DNA of 64,000 bases from an uncultured Prevotella sp. (GCA_900543585.1 UQRP01000003.1:1-64000), one strand, 5' to 3'; shown: positions 1 to 9,540, counted from the stretch's first letter. Numbers and translations are program-made. Notes: generated by a model from the letters alone, not told the origin.

Positions 1-86
1 GATATTTCAAATTTAACTGACATGGTCCTGGTCCGGACTTTTTAAAGTGGACTCATGTTTATGATGTTATTTTGATAATAAAAAGT

Positions 87-129
87 TGCAACCATCAGCA
101 GCACTGCGCTCGGCCAGCCGATGGTTGCA
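87..129 (-). terminator. Terminator of the TlpA operon
   Basis: Ten-base arms TGCAACCATC (87-96) and GATGGTTGCA (120-129) pair across a 23-nt loop just past the stop of the TlpA-like gene at 138. On the minus strand the hairpin is followed by a T-rich run (AACTTTTTATTATC), as in an intrinsic terminator. The remaining bases 1-86 show no gene. Confidence 0.7.
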
Positions 130-137
130 GGGAGAAT

Positions 138-1532
138 TTATTTTAGAAGACTGTCTATGATGTTGTAAATCTCAGGGTCAGAAGGCCTTGTGGCATCTGC
201 ATTGACGAGGTTGCCGTCGGCGTCGATGAGGATGAAGCGGGGAATGAACATCACGCCATAGTCTTTGGAGATTTTCGCATGCTCAGCCTTGCTGAGGATA
301 AACTGTGGCCATGCCGGTTTCTCCCGCCTAATCTGTGCGAGCCATTTGCCACGGTCGGCTTCCTTGTCCATGGAGATGCTGATGAGCTGCACCTTGGCGT
401 TGTCCTTGTAGTGGGCAGCCACCTTGGCAAAGTGGGGAATCTCATGCTGGCATGGACTGCACCAAGTGGCCCAGAGGTCAACATAAAGCACCTTGCCTTT
501 GAACTCAGAGAAGGAGTGAGCGACGCCAAGGCTGTCGCTGAAGGTCTCGTTGGTGGCGGGATTGCCCTTCTTCGTGGCGCGTAGCGAGGCAATCTGGTCG
601 CTGTATTTGTGGATGAGAGCGGTGTCGTTGCCGGCATAATCGGTCAGCGTCTTCCAGAAGGTGTCGACATCATTAGGGTGGCTCTCATAGAGCACGAAGT
701 CGGCGAGGCGGTCGAGGAGCGTATGCTTGACGAGGCTGTCGGTGATGCCCGCCGTCTTCATCCGACTGATATACTTCAGTCCGAAGCCCGTGAGGTCATC
801 GCCCTCCATGTCCTCCTTCTTCAACTGCTGGAGAATATAGCGGTCGTTGAGGTGGTAATAGAGATAGATAGGGTCGTTGACCTTGATGGTTGCAGCCGCC
901 TCGTCGTATTCCGGTTGTCCAAATTTGTAGTAGACGCGGTTATCCCTATGCTGCGAGAGGATTTCGAGCTTGTAATGGATGTCAGCGGCATTGGTGAGTC
1001 GCGCGAGGAAGTCGTTGAGAGCCGTGGGCTTCACCTTCTTCATCTCCTTGCGCATGATGACCATTGTGGAGTCGAGCTGTCGCAAGGCTTCTTTGGCCGG
1101 TACACGGTCCTCAGGACGGCCATAGCCGGTGATGGCTGTCGTGGAAGTGGCTGTTGTAAGGTGGGCAAGATAGGCGTCGCCGGCTTTGTTAGGGCTCTTG
1201 ACGACGAACTTCACCTTGCCATTCTTGTCTTTCGATACAGTGACGTCTGCGGTCTTGCCACGCTCAATGACAGCTGTATAGAAGCCACGCCCACACTCGA
1301 TGTCAACCCAGTTGAACTGTCCGGGCATGGTGTAGTCGAAGGCATACACGCCATTGGCGTCAAACTTCGGCTCTACATATTTCGTACCCATGAAGTCATA
1401 GTCGGGCGAATAGGTGAGCTCGGTGTGCTTCTGAAGTCCGGCGTCAGCAATATGGAGTCTGAGCAGCTGCGCATGGGCAGCCTCAGAGAAGAGCAGGGGT
1501 AGGAAAAGCGAAAAGATAGTTTTTATTTTCAT
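138..1532 (-). CDS. TlpA-like thiol-disulfide oxidoreductase
   Basis: Probable periplasmic thioredoxin-fold redox protein. The start is set at the ATG at 1532, giving 464 residues beginning MKIKTIFSLF with a type I signal peptide ending near AHA-Q. An N-terminal region of about 300 residues of the kind often found in Bacteroidetes TlpA proteins precedes a C-terminal TlpA/ResA-like domain with the active site WCSPC (C358 and C361) and the later cis-proline segment MFIPRFILID. The ATG overlaps the stop of the upstream FISUMP gene by four bases (ATGA), so the two are probably translationally coupled. It is the last gene of the FecR-SusC-SusD operon. Such proteins commonly close TonB-receptor operons in this phylum, but the substrate is unknown. 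Confidence 0.85.
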   Translation of the reverse strand: MKIKTIFSLFLPLLFSEAAHAQLLRLHIADAGLQKHTELTYSPDYDFMGTKYVEPKFDANGVYAFDYTMPGQFNWVDIECGRGFYTAVIERGKTADVTVSKDKNGKVKFVVKSPNKAGDAYLAHLTTATSTTAITGYGRPEDRVPAKEALRQLDSTMVIMRKEMKKVKPTALNDFLARLTNAADIHYKLEILSQHRDNRVYYKFGQPEYDEAAATIKVNDPIYLYYHLNDRYILQQLKKEDMEGDDLTGFGLKYISRMKTAGITDSLVKHTLLDRLADFVLYESHPNDVDTFWKTLTDYAGNDTALIHKYSDQIASLRATKKGNPATNETFSDSLGVAHSFSEFKGKVLYVDLWATWCSPCQHEIPHFAKVAAHYKDNAKVQLISISMDKEADRGKWLAQIRREKPAWPQFILSKAEHAKISKDYGVMFIPRFILIDADGNLVNADATRPSDPEIYNIIDSLLK

Positions 1533-2254
1533 TTCTGAGAATTGGTATAAAGAATGGAAGCGTCGCGTACATATCTGACGCTGAGATAGTTGAGGCTTGT
1601 TGTTGTGGCTACGCGCTCCACCTTGTCGGCCACGGGTGTGATGACCCTGATGAAGGCGCACTCGTGGGCTTTGGTGGTGTCTTTCGTTGCCGACCAGTAG
1701 TAGCCGTAGTCGCCCTCGCGGTAGAGCGATGGCACACTTGAAGCCCAAGGCGTGACCTCACCGGCATATTTCATGGCCAGCCCGGTGCCCTGTCCGGCTT
1801 CCTGCGCCATGAGGTATCCGGCACCATTGCGCCATCCCTCGGCGTCAGCCGCTTTCTGGCTCATGCCGAGGGCCATCTCCAACTGCTTCCAGTCGTCGTC
1901 GGTGGGCAGTCGCCAGCCCTCCGGACAGAGGTCGAGGGCCTGCTGGTAGGTGTAGAAGTTGCCGCGCGAGAGGATGAGGGCAGCTTCCTCCTCATCACTA
2001 TGTGGCGAGTAGAGGCCATTTTCGAAGCCGGTGGTGGAGATCATGGTCTGAGTATTCCAGGCCTCGCCGCCATGGTAGCTTGTCGTCATCCAGTCGAGGT
2101 TGCCGATGCGCACCCAACCGTAGACGGAGCCGTCGGCATCGGTGAAGGTGCCCTCAGTGGAGGGTGTCACCACGGGGGTGGAGTCGTCGTCGGAGCAGGC
2201 GCCAAGGGTGAGGGCAAGGGCCAAAGCTATGATAAAAATGGTGTATTTCTTCAT
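1529..2254 (-). CDS. FISUMP-domain lipoprotein
   Basis: 241-residue lipoprotein with signal sequence and lipobox LTLGACSDDD (lipid-anchored Cys about residue 20). The body matches the 'Fibrobacter succinogenes major paralogous' (FISUMP) pattern: a DADGSVYGWVRIGNLDWMT opening, a central CPEGWRLPTDDDWKQLE segment, and a YYWSATKD plus SVRYVRD ending. FISUMP proteins are surface or periplasmic proteins of Bacteroidetes and Fibrobacteres without a defined biochemical role. It overlaps the TlpA gene by four bases and follows the zincin-position lipoprotein by 62 bases, so it belongs to the same operon. Confidence 0.82.
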   Translation of the reverse strand: MKKYTIFIIALALALTLGACSDDDSTPVVTPSTEGTFTDADGSVYGWVRIGNLDWMTTSYHGGEAWNTQTMISTTGFENGLYSPHSDEEEAALILSRGNFYTYQQALDLCPEGWRLPTDDDWKQLEMALGMSQKAADAEGWRNGAGYLMAQEAGQGTGLAMKYAGEVTPWASSVPSLYREGDYGYYWSATKDTTKAHECAFIRVITPVADKVERVATTTSLNYLSVRYVRDASILYTNSQK

Positions 2255-2316
2255 GTCTGATATTGTTTTTCGGCAACCGCATTGTTGCGGCTGCCAAAAG
2301 CGTTATTGTTTTCGTC

Positions 2317-3237
2317 TTAGATATTGAATCCCATGTTGTGGATAATTTCTTTCATGGCATCGTATTTCGACATCATGACGGCAGAGGAGCCGTAGGTCTC
2401 GGAGAAGGTGGCGCGGTCAGAAGAGAGCACGGCTTTCACCCAATCCTTAATATCCTGGTCTTTCTTATAGAAAAATCCGCCGAAGAAGTCGCCATACTTG
2501 AAGAAGCCATAGTTCCAGATGAGCGTCGGGTCGTTGTCGAAGTCGTCGACATTGAGGTCCAGGTCCGAGAAATTCTTGTCGTAGTAGTCTTTGCTGTAGG
2601 AATAGAACTTCTCCGTGATGGCAGCGTCGGCCTTGTTTACCCTTGCTGTGACGAGGTCGGCCAAGAGGCTGCTGACAATGGTCTCGGGGTCGTCATAGAG
2701 TGCGCCTTCCTGTGTGCTGATGACATATCCACGTGGTGCGATGAGCATAGGCAGGTGCTTCTTCTTGACCTTTCCGCTCCACGTGGTGTAAGGGTAGTAG
2801 ATGTCGTCGACGAGGAAGAAGGAGAAGGGCAGCTGCTTGCCGAGCTTCTTGACGAGATACTCCTTGATGGTGTCGGCGGCTTTCTGCTGCTGGGCCACAT
2901 CGGTGATGTAGACGTATTTATAGTCGTTGTCGTCGAGTCCTGTCGACACAGCCGGTGAGCTGGTGATGGAGTAGTTGGCGTCGAAGAGCTCGGGCTGGCC
3001 GGTGGTGGACGTCGTCACCAAGGTGTCGTTGAAGAGCAGATAGACGCCGGTGGCTTTAAAGAAGTCATTGCGAATCTGTGCCGTCTGACTGTTGTCGGAG
3101 GCAGCGGGGGCGAAGCCATTGATGTCGGCATTGCTCGGCGTGAGGTCGTCGTCGTCGTCAGAGCAGGAAGCAAGTCCGAGACTCAGGGTGCCAAGCAGGA
3201 AAAGGGTGGCTATTTTTATCTTGTTCATGATATTCAT
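2317..3237 (-). CDS. Lipoprotein of the SusC/D operon (metallopeptidase-like position)
   Basis: 306-residue lipoprotein (lipobox SLGLASCSDDDDD). In many Bacteroidetes operons of this layout the gene after susD encodes a putative zinc-binding metallopeptidase lipoprotein. This protein has comparable size and architecture (an IRNDFFKATGVYLLFND opening, alternating helices, C-terminal YGSSAVMMSKYDAMKEII), but I find no HExxH zinc site. It may be a degenerate, non-catalytic relative or an unrelated lipoprotein. Two in-frame ATGs (3237 and 3228) are possible; neither has a clear ribosome site. The gene starts 18 bases after the SusD-like stop. Confidence 0.55.
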   Translation of the reverse strand: MNIMNKIKIATLFLLGTLSLGLASCSDDDDDLTPSNADINGFAPAASDNSQTAQIRNDFFKATGVYLLFNDTLVTTSTTGQPELFDANYSITSSPAVSTGLDDNDYKYVYITDVAQQQKAADTIKEYLVKKLGKQLPFSFFLVDDIYYPYTTWSGKVKKKHLPMLIAPRGYVISTQEGALYDDPETIVSSLLADLVTARVNKADAAITEKFYSYSKDYYDKNFSDLDLNVDDFDNDPTLIWNYGFFKYGDFFGGFFYKKDQDIKDWVKAVLSSDRATFSETYGSSAVMMSKYDAMKEIIHNMGFNI

Positions 3238-3255
3238 TATTGATATTGCAAACAG

Positions 3256-5601
3256 TTATTCATCTTCTTCTCCATTTTCGTCGCCGGTATCCTCACCGAG
3301 GACGGTTTTGAAAGGCTGGCGGTCGGGGCGGGCGTTGCTGCCGATGGAGTTCTGGAAGTCGCGGATGTTCTTTGGAATGTTGAGGGTGTAGGCATCGTCG
3401 TTCTTCTCCAGGCGGAAATATTTGGTGTATTGCTTCTTGTATTCGTAATTCTGATATTTATACGTTGTAAAGGTATGCTCGATGGTCTTGGTGTAGGGAT
3501 AGCGCGCGTCGACCATATAGCGTCTGAGGTCGAACCATCGGTGCCCTTCGAAGCAGAGCTCGCGCTCGCGCTCTTCGCGGACGGCATTGATGAGGTCCTG
3601 ACCGGAGAGGGTGAGGTCGGCGACGTTGGCGATACGTGTGCGGCGCAGACGGTTGAGATAGTCGTTGGCCTCCTTGTCGTTGCCCAACTGCGCATCGGCC
3701 TCGGCAAGGTTGAGATAAGCCTCGGCGGTGCGGATGGAGAAGACGTCGCTGACGGACTTGTAGACGCCGAAGTTGGCACGCGAGTCGTCAATCTTATGGT
3801 AAGCCCAGCGGTGGTAGGTGACATCGTCGTCGCTGTTGATGTATCCGCCCCGTCTGCCGTCGTTCTTGTCGAAGAGGGCGACGAGATGGTCGGAGACCTC
3901 AAAGACGGGGGAGTTGGTATCGTAGCTGTCGCTCTCGCTGCCCGGCCGCTCGTAGATGAGGTTACCGAAGCAGCTGGAGCCATTGCTGTAGACGACCTCG
4001 GGGTTGGCGGAGCTGATGGGGTATTTCGTCTTGTCCCAGCCCACCATATTCTGCAGCGAGCTGTTCTTCTCCAAGGCCAGGGTGGCATAGTGGCGTGCCG
4101 TCTCCCAGTCCTGCATGTAGAGGGCGTCGCTGCCTGAGGAGATGATGGCGGGGAGGTTGGTGTGCAGCTCGTCGCCGGGCTTCTGCCAGCGCTTCATGTA
4201 GTCGCGGCTATAGTTTTTCTCAGAGTATATCTTAGAGCCGTAGCCGCCCTGTGCCTGACTGCCGTACATGGCGAAGAGTCGCGTCTTGGCGCCGAGGCTG
4301 TAGGTGAAGACCATGGAGGCATGCCACTGCTTGTAGCGGAAGGTGTTGGCCAGGGAGCCCTGGATGTCGGCATCACGCTTGCCAGAGGCTGAGAGCAGTG
4401 TGGTGTAGGTGTCGTAGAGGCTCAGACCGCGCAAAGCCTCCTGGTTGTCGTAATAATCGTCGATGAGCGGACCACCGTCGACGGGGCTCAGACCGAGGAA
4501 GCGGTAGCTGTAGAAGGTGTTCACGCTCTTGCCCTTGACGAGGGCTGTACCATTGAGGAATTCATCAAGGGTATAGGTCTGAGCGTCAGGCCGTGAGTCG
4601 AGGGTGTTGATGACCTTGGAGATGGAGGTAGAGAGCGTCCAGCGGAAGTCGCGGTTGACGATGGGCGTGGCCGTGATGTCGAAGCTGTAGCCCTTGTTGG
4701 TGACATCGCCGCCGTTGATGACATAGCTGCTGACACCATTGACGGTGGAGACGGTCTTGTTCATGAAGGCGTCGGTGGTCTTCTTCCAGTAGGTGGAGAC
4801 TTCCAAGGCCAGGCGGTTGTTGAAGAAGCTCGTCTCCAAGCCGAGGTTGACGGAATGCGTCTTCTCCCATTTCAAATCAGGGTTGGGGTGACGCTCGATG
4901 GTGGACGTATTCTGGTTGTAGTAGGTGCTCATGGTGCCCTTGCGGATGGTCATGACAGGGCTCTCGGTGTCGAGCATGTTGCCCTGGAAGCCATAGGAGG
5001 CCTTGAGCGACATGAAGTCTATCCACTTGGCTTTGATCCAATGGCTGAGGTTATAGCTGCCTGAGACGGACCAGATGGGCAGGAATTTGTCGTTGCTGCG
5101 GTCGCCGAACTTGTTGCTGCCGTCGACACGCCCGTTGAGGTTGACGCGGAACATATCGGTGTAGGCATAGGTCATGGACAGGTAAGCCGAGAGGCTGTTG
5201 GTGAGGTTGTCGGTTAGGGTGGGCACATTGCTGAGCACCCAGGTGGCATAGCCGGGATAGAGGTTCTTGTCGATGTTGCTGACAAAGGTCTCGCCGCGGT
5301 CGCGGAAATAGCCGCGCTGCGTGGTGGAATAGTTGCGGTATTTGTTGGAGTTGATCTCCAGTCCGAAGGTGGCGTAGACGTTGTGCTTGTCGTCCTTGCC
5401 GAAGAACTTGTTGGCATCGACCTGCAGGCGCCCCGTATAGCTGCGGTTGGTGGTGGTGGTGCGGTTGAGCTCGCCGCCGAGCGGGCAGGTGGACTCGTCG
5501 GGGTAGCGGACAGCCTCGCCGTAGTTGCTCGTGCGCAGCTGTGCGATGTGGCAGGTCTTCTCGCCCCACCAGTCTTCCTGGTCAGTATTTTGATAGGTCA
5601 C
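3256..5601 (-). pseudogene. SusC rear half fused in frame to SusD rear half
   Basis: A single open frame that joins two proteins. Its first part is TonB-dependent receptor beta-barrel (GRVDGSNKFGDRSNDKF, NPDLKWEKTHSVNLGLE, MKRWQKPGDELHTNLPAI). Near 4115-4130 it changes without a stop into the C-terminal half of a SusD-like protein (MQDWETARHYATLAL, RTAEAYLNLAEADAQLGN, REERERELCFEGHRWFDLRR). The end of SusC (roughly the last 100-150 residues) and the signal peptide plus about 200 N-terminal residues of SusD are absent. The N-terminal part of SusC lies in another frame (5582-7372). As assembled neither partner could reach the outer membrane normally. A deletion in the organism and a misassembly are both possible. 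Confidence 0.85.
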
Positions 5602-7372
5602 GGAGAAGACGGCGTTGGCCTTGAGCCAGTCGGTGAAGGTGAACTGGAGGTTGGTGGTGAAGGTTCATGGAGTTGGTCTTCTGCCGCTTGTAGCTGTTCT
5701 CCAGCTCGTTGAGGATGTTATAAGTGTAGTTGTAGGAGCCACTGCGCTCGCGGTTGTAGAAATAGTAGTTGCCGTCGCTGTCGTAGGCCGGAATGACGCG
5801 CGAAGTGGTGTAGGCATAGTTCAGCGGGGCTATCTCGTCCTGATAATACGAGCGGTTGGTATGGTAGGCGTTGATGGCGAAGGAGGCCGTGAGGAGCTTT
5901 GAGAAGGTGTTGTCGAGGTTCATGGAGAAGGTGTAGCGCTCATTGCTGTTGGCCTTGATGACATCGTCCTCGTTGTTGTAACCTAAGGAAGCATAATATC
6001 GGCTCTTATTCGAACCACCGCTTAGCGACGCCGTATGCTGCATGGAGAGGGCGTTGTGGGTGAGCAGGTCGAACCAGTCGGTATTCTGTGTCTCGGCAGC
6101 AGCCACCTCAGACTGGAAGCCGGCGAAGTCTACCTTGCCGGAGTAGAGGTTGTCGAGGGCTTTCTCGTAGCCCACGGTGGACATGTTGGTGGGGTAGGTG
6201 TAGTGGTCCTGATAGAGCTGGCGGGAGAACTCCACACGCTCTTTGGAGTTCATCATGTTGACGGAGCGGTCGCTGTAGTGGGGTCGCAGCTTCAGGTTGG
6301 CCGAGACATCATAGCTCACGGTGGGCTTACCCTCGTAGCCTCGCTTCGTGGTGACCACGATGACGCCGTTGGCAGCCTGGGTGCCGTAGATGGCCGTGGC
6401 GGCAGCGTCTTTGAGGACGTCGATGCGCTCAATGTCCTGAGGGTTGAGGCCGGCGATGGCATTACCCACGCGGTTGACGAAGTCGGGGTCGTTGAGCTCT
6501 TCAGGGGCTATCTCCACAGGGTCGTGGACAACGATGCCGTCGACGACCCACAGCGGCTCGCGGTTGCCCACAAGGGTGGAGGTGCCGCGGATGCGAATCT
6601 TTGGAGCCACGCCGACCTCGAAGGAGTTGTTGTTGACGAGCAGGTCGGGGACCTTGCCGAGGAGCATCTGGTCGAGGCTGTTGACATCGGAGCGGTCGAG
6701 GTCTTCCATCTTCACACTCGTCACGGCGGAGGTCAGCGACCGCTTGTCGAGAATCTGATAACCGGTGACGACGACCTCGTCGAGGCTCTTGTGGTCCTCG
6801 TGCATGATGAACTTATGCTCTTGGCTCCAGGGTGCCGTGACGGTGCGCTGCTGGGTGTTATAGCCTAAGTAGGAGACTTCCAAGGTCATCCGCGGCGCTG
6901 TGATGGACAGTTGGAAACGACCTTCCTCGTCGGTGGTGGTGCCCGTGTTGGAGCCTTTTATCTTCACCGTGGCGAAGGACAGGGGGAGGCCTTTCTCGTC
7001 GACGATGACACCCTTCACGGTGTGGCGGTTGTCGCCCTGGCGGACGGCCTGCGGCGTGGCGGAGCGCGGCTTCAGGACGATGGTGTTACCCACAATCTCG
7101 TAGTCGATGTGGGCGTGGTCGCGGAGGATGCAGCTCAGCGCCTGGTTCAGCGCCATGCTCTTGCACTGGCAGGTGATGGCCGGGATGTCGTCGAGGAGCT
7201 GCTTCTGATAGACAAACTCGTAGCCGGTGCGCTTCTTCAGGTCACGGAGAACTTGTGTGATGGGCTCGTTGCGGTAGCTCATGGTGTAGCTTTGCGCTGA
7301 CACGCCCGCAGGGTGCAGCGTCAGCAGGGATGCCAAAGCTGCCGTGATAAACAATCTCTCTTTATTTTTCAT
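5582..7372 (-). pseudogene. SusC-like TonB-dependent receptor with STN domain, N-terminal part, frameshifted
   Basis: Begins MKNKERLFITAALASLL with a signal peptide, then an STN (secretin/TonB N-terminal) domain of about 75 residues (YRNEPITQVLRDLKKRTGYE), a carboxypeptidase-D regulatory-like domain (GVIVDEKGLPLSFATVKIKG), the plug (VLKDAAATAIYGTQAANGVI) and early barrel strands. The frame is lost near 5660-5666, where the text reads ATGAACCTTCACC on the minus strand. Removing one base there restores FTTNLQFTFTDWLKAN and joins the frame ending at 3256. An STN domain is the part that contacts the FecR anti-sigma factor in trans-envelope signalling, consistent with fecR 30 bases upstream. A sequencing error could explain the frameshift but not the downstream fusion. 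Confidence 0.85.
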
Positions 7373-7401
7373 GGATCGTGATGATTATTTTCGTCTATAG
7401 C

Positions 7402-8571
7402 TTATTTCTTTTCTACGGTTATCTTCCTGCCTCTCTGCCGGAACTTTATCCCGCCGCTCATCTCAAGGATGCGGAGCACCTCGCGGAAGTCGCCATAGCG
7501 GGGCACGGAGCCCATGAAGACCGTGGAGGTCAGCGTGCGGTCGGCAAAGGTGTAGTCGAAGTCATACCATCGGCTGAGCTCTTTCATGATGCTGCCCAGA
7601 GGCTGGTTCTCGAAGACGAATCGGCCGTGAAGCCAGCCTCTGACGACGGTGGTGTCGACAGTGTTGTTGTCAAAGCTCTTGGTGGAGACGGAGAAGTCGG
7701 AGGTCTGACCTGGTGTCAGGACGAAGGCGTGGCTGCTGCCGGTGGCACGGACGGCCACGCTGCCTTTGAACAGGGTGGTATAGACATGCCCGGCATCGTA
7801 GGCGTTGATATTGAACTCGGTGCCTAAGACGCGGACCGTCTGCCCTGCCGTCGTTACTTCAAAAGGCCATTGTGCATGGTGGCGGACTTTGAAATAGGCT
7901 TCTCCCGTTACGGCAACCTGTCGCAGGTCGCCCTTGAAGGCTGTGGGGTAGGAGATGCTGCTCTCGGAGTTGAGCCATACCTGCGAGCTGTCGGGGAGGG
8001 TGAGGGCAAACTCGCCGCCGCGGGGTGTGCGAATCGTGACCTTACCGTCGTAGTCTCTGCTGCTGAGGCGGCTCATAGCCTGGGCGTCGGCCTGGAGGTT
8101 GCTGCCGAGCTCGATGCGCTGACCGTCATCGAGATAGGCGAAGGCTTTGGTGGACCCGTGGGTTATCATCTGTGTGGGCCGGACGATGGCGATGGTCCGC
8201 TCGTTGTCGTTGTGGTGGCTGATGAAATAGGCGGCACCGATGACGATGAGGATGGCAGCGGCGGTGGAGAACCAGCGCAGGAAGCGGAGGCGGTGGGAGC
8301 CTTTGGCGGGTGTGAGGGGTTGGTCCTCGGCGGGTGTGAGGGGTTGGTCCTCGGCCTGGGCGAGGCGCGCCTTCATGGATTTGTAGGCAGCACGGCTGTC
8401 GAGCTTCCGCATGTGGACGAGCTCCTTACCGGTGTCCTTGAGCAGGGCGTCGTAGAGCTGGCGGTGGCGCCGGTCGGCGGTGAGCCAGTCGTCGAGCACC
8501 TGCTGCTCCTCAGTGGTGAGCTGGTGGAAGAGGCTGCCGACAATCAGGCGGGGGATGTTGTCTTCATTCAT
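7402..8571 (-). CDS. FecR-family anti-sigma factor
   Basis: 389-residue inner-membrane regulator. It has an N-terminal cytoplasmic sigma-binding domain (LFHQLTTEEQQVLDDWL), one membrane segment (about residues 103-120, FSTAAAILIVIGAAYFI), and a periplasmic FecR domain (RGGEFALTLPDSSQVWLNSES, YPTAFKGDLRQVAVTGEAYF) followed by the usual C-terminal DUF4974-like region (FENQPLGSIMKELSRWYDFD). It would hold the divergently encoded ECF sigma factor until the STN domain of the SusC receptor signals ligand uptake. The linker before the membrane segment carries a perfect 24-bp duplication. Since the receptor is broken, the signalling chain is probably interrupted. Confidence 0.93.
   Translation of the reverse strand: MNEDNIPRLIVGSLFHQLTTEEQQVLDDWLTADRRHRQLYDALLKDTGKELVHMRKLDSRAAYKSMKARLAQAEDQPLTPAEDQPLTPAKGSHRLRFLRWFSTAAAILIVIGAAYFISHHNDNERTIAIVRPTQMITHGSTKAFAYLDDGQRIELGSNLQADAQAMSRLSSRDYDGKVTIRTPRGGEFALTLPDSSQVWLNSESSISYPTAFKGDLRQVAVTGEAYFKVRHHAQWPFEVTTAGQTVRVLGTEFNINAYDAGHVYTTLFKGSVAVRATGSSHAFVLTPGQTSDFSVSTKSFDNNTVDTTVVRGWLHGRFVFENQPLGSIMKELSRWYDFDYTFADRTLTSTVFMGSVPRYGDFREVLRILEMSGGIKFRQRGRKITVEKK
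8305..8352. repeat. Two perfect 24-bp tandem copies inside fecR
   Basis: The 24 bases at 8305-8328 are repeated exactly at 8329-8352. In the protein this gives AEDQPLTP twice in the linker between the sigma-binding helices and the membrane segment. The frame is kept, so the FecR linker is eight residues longer. Confidence 0.9.
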
Positions 8572-8675
8572 TTTCTTTTTTGCTTTTATACTCCTTTAAC
8601 GCAAATAGACTTTAAAAGTACCCTCGAAAAAGAAGTTTTTTTTAGAAAAAAGTAAAAGATTGAAAACAAAAGCAG

Positions 8676-8683
8676 TAATTTTG
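8676..8683 (+). promoter_or_regulatory. -7 box of the ECF sigma gene
   Basis: TAATTTTG matches the Bacteroidetes -7 consensus TAnnTTTG. It ends only four bases before the ATG at 8688, so transcription would begin at or next to the start codon, giving a leaderless or nearly leaderless mRNA. No good -33 TTTG was found at normal spacing. Confidence 0.5.
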
Positions 8684-8687
8684 CAAC

Positions 8688-9257
8688 ATGTTTTCCTATG
8701 ACCATCAGCAGCAGGATGTTTATGCCCAGTTTATGGAGGGGTATATAGAGCCCTTCTATAAGGTGGCTTATGCGCCGCTGATAGTCTTTGCAGAGCGGCT
8801 GTTAGGTGCCGAGGAGGCTTACATGGCCGAGGACTGTGTGCAGGACGCTGTCTTCGAGGTCTACGCCAAGCGCGGGGAGATGGCTTCGCCGGCTCATCTG
8901 AAACAGTTTCTCTACCGCTGTGTCCATAACAACGCTATCTCGTTTCTTCGCAAAGACCGTAGCCGGAGCAGGTATCTCTCAGCTCATGGCAGTGAGGCTG
9001 AGGAGGACCACTCCCTGGAGCTTATCCGCCAGGAGACGTTTGAGCGGTTAGCTTTTGCCCTGGAGCATCTGCCGGAGGATCTGCGGCAGATGGCGGATAT
9101 GGTCTTCGCCGAGGGCCTCTCGGGTCAGGAGATTGCCGACCGCCTCGGTATGTCGCTCAGTGGCGTGAAGAAGCGTAAGATGCGACTCATCGAGCGCCTT
9201 CGCCCCTTGGTGAAGGATGATGCTCTGATGGCGCTGGCAGGCTTGCTGATAGGGTAA
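8688..9257 (+). CDS. ECF RNA polymerase sigma factor
   Basis: 189-residue extracytoplasmic-function sigma factor. Region 2 is recognisable (AEDCVQDAVFEVYAKR, LKQFLYRCVHNNAISFLR) and region 4 ends in the expected helix-turn-helix (LSGQEIADRLGMSLSGVKKR). It is transcribed away from fecR, which starts 116 bases to the left; in most Bacteroidetes loci the sigma gene precedes fecR in the same direction. Probable role: activates the fecR-SusC-SusD operon after receptor signalling. Directly downstream lies the repeat island. Confidence 0.92.
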   Translation: MFSYDHQQQDVYAQFMEGYIEPFYKVAYAPLIVFAERLLGAEEAYMAEDCVQDAVFEVYAKRGEMASPAHLKQFLYRCVHNNAISFLRKDRSRSRYLSAHGSEAEEDHSLELIRQETFERLAFALEHLPEDLRQMADMVFAEGLSGQEIADRLGMSLSGVKKRKMRLIERLRPLVKDDALMALAGLLIG

Positions 9258-9277
9258 CGCTGTCTCGTCGTGTGGCC

Positions 9278-9420
9278 GTCGTTGTTGCAAAACCGCTTGC
9301 GCCGTGAGGTCGTCCTCTGCAATGTTTCTGGTGTCGTGGGGTTTGTTGTTGCAAAGCCGCTTGCGCCGTGAGGTTTGTTGTCGCAAAGCCGCTTGCGTCA
9401 TGAGGTTTGTTGTTGCTAAG
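9278..9420. repeat. 32-nt tandem repeat array, about 4.5 units
   Basis: Units at 9278-9308 (31 nt), 9309-9340 (diverged), 9341-9372, 9373-9404 and a partial one from 9405. The best copies start GTTTGTTGTTGCAAAGCC and contain GCAAAGCCGCTTGC, a near-palindrome able to form a small hairpin. The array starts 20 bases after the sigma-factor stop. It is contiguous with no unique spacers, so it is not a CRISPR array. Confidence 0.8.
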
Positions 9421-9540
9421 CAGGTGGCTTTTCCGTTTTCTTTAGATTTAGGTTTTCAGCATGTCAAAGATCGATTTTGCGGGGATTCCGCAAGGCATAT
9501 ATTAGGGTGTCAAGAGAGATTTGATATGGACGTCGCCGTT

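Noticed and set aside
609..1502. 297-codon frame opposite the TlpA-like gene
   Set aside because: Shadow of a clear thioredoxin-family gene; no signal peptide, domain or ribosome site.
9278..9420. Possible CRISPR array (32-nt repeats)
   Set aside because: Units are contiguous. The 32 nt that look like a spacer are a diverged unit. No cas genes are present.
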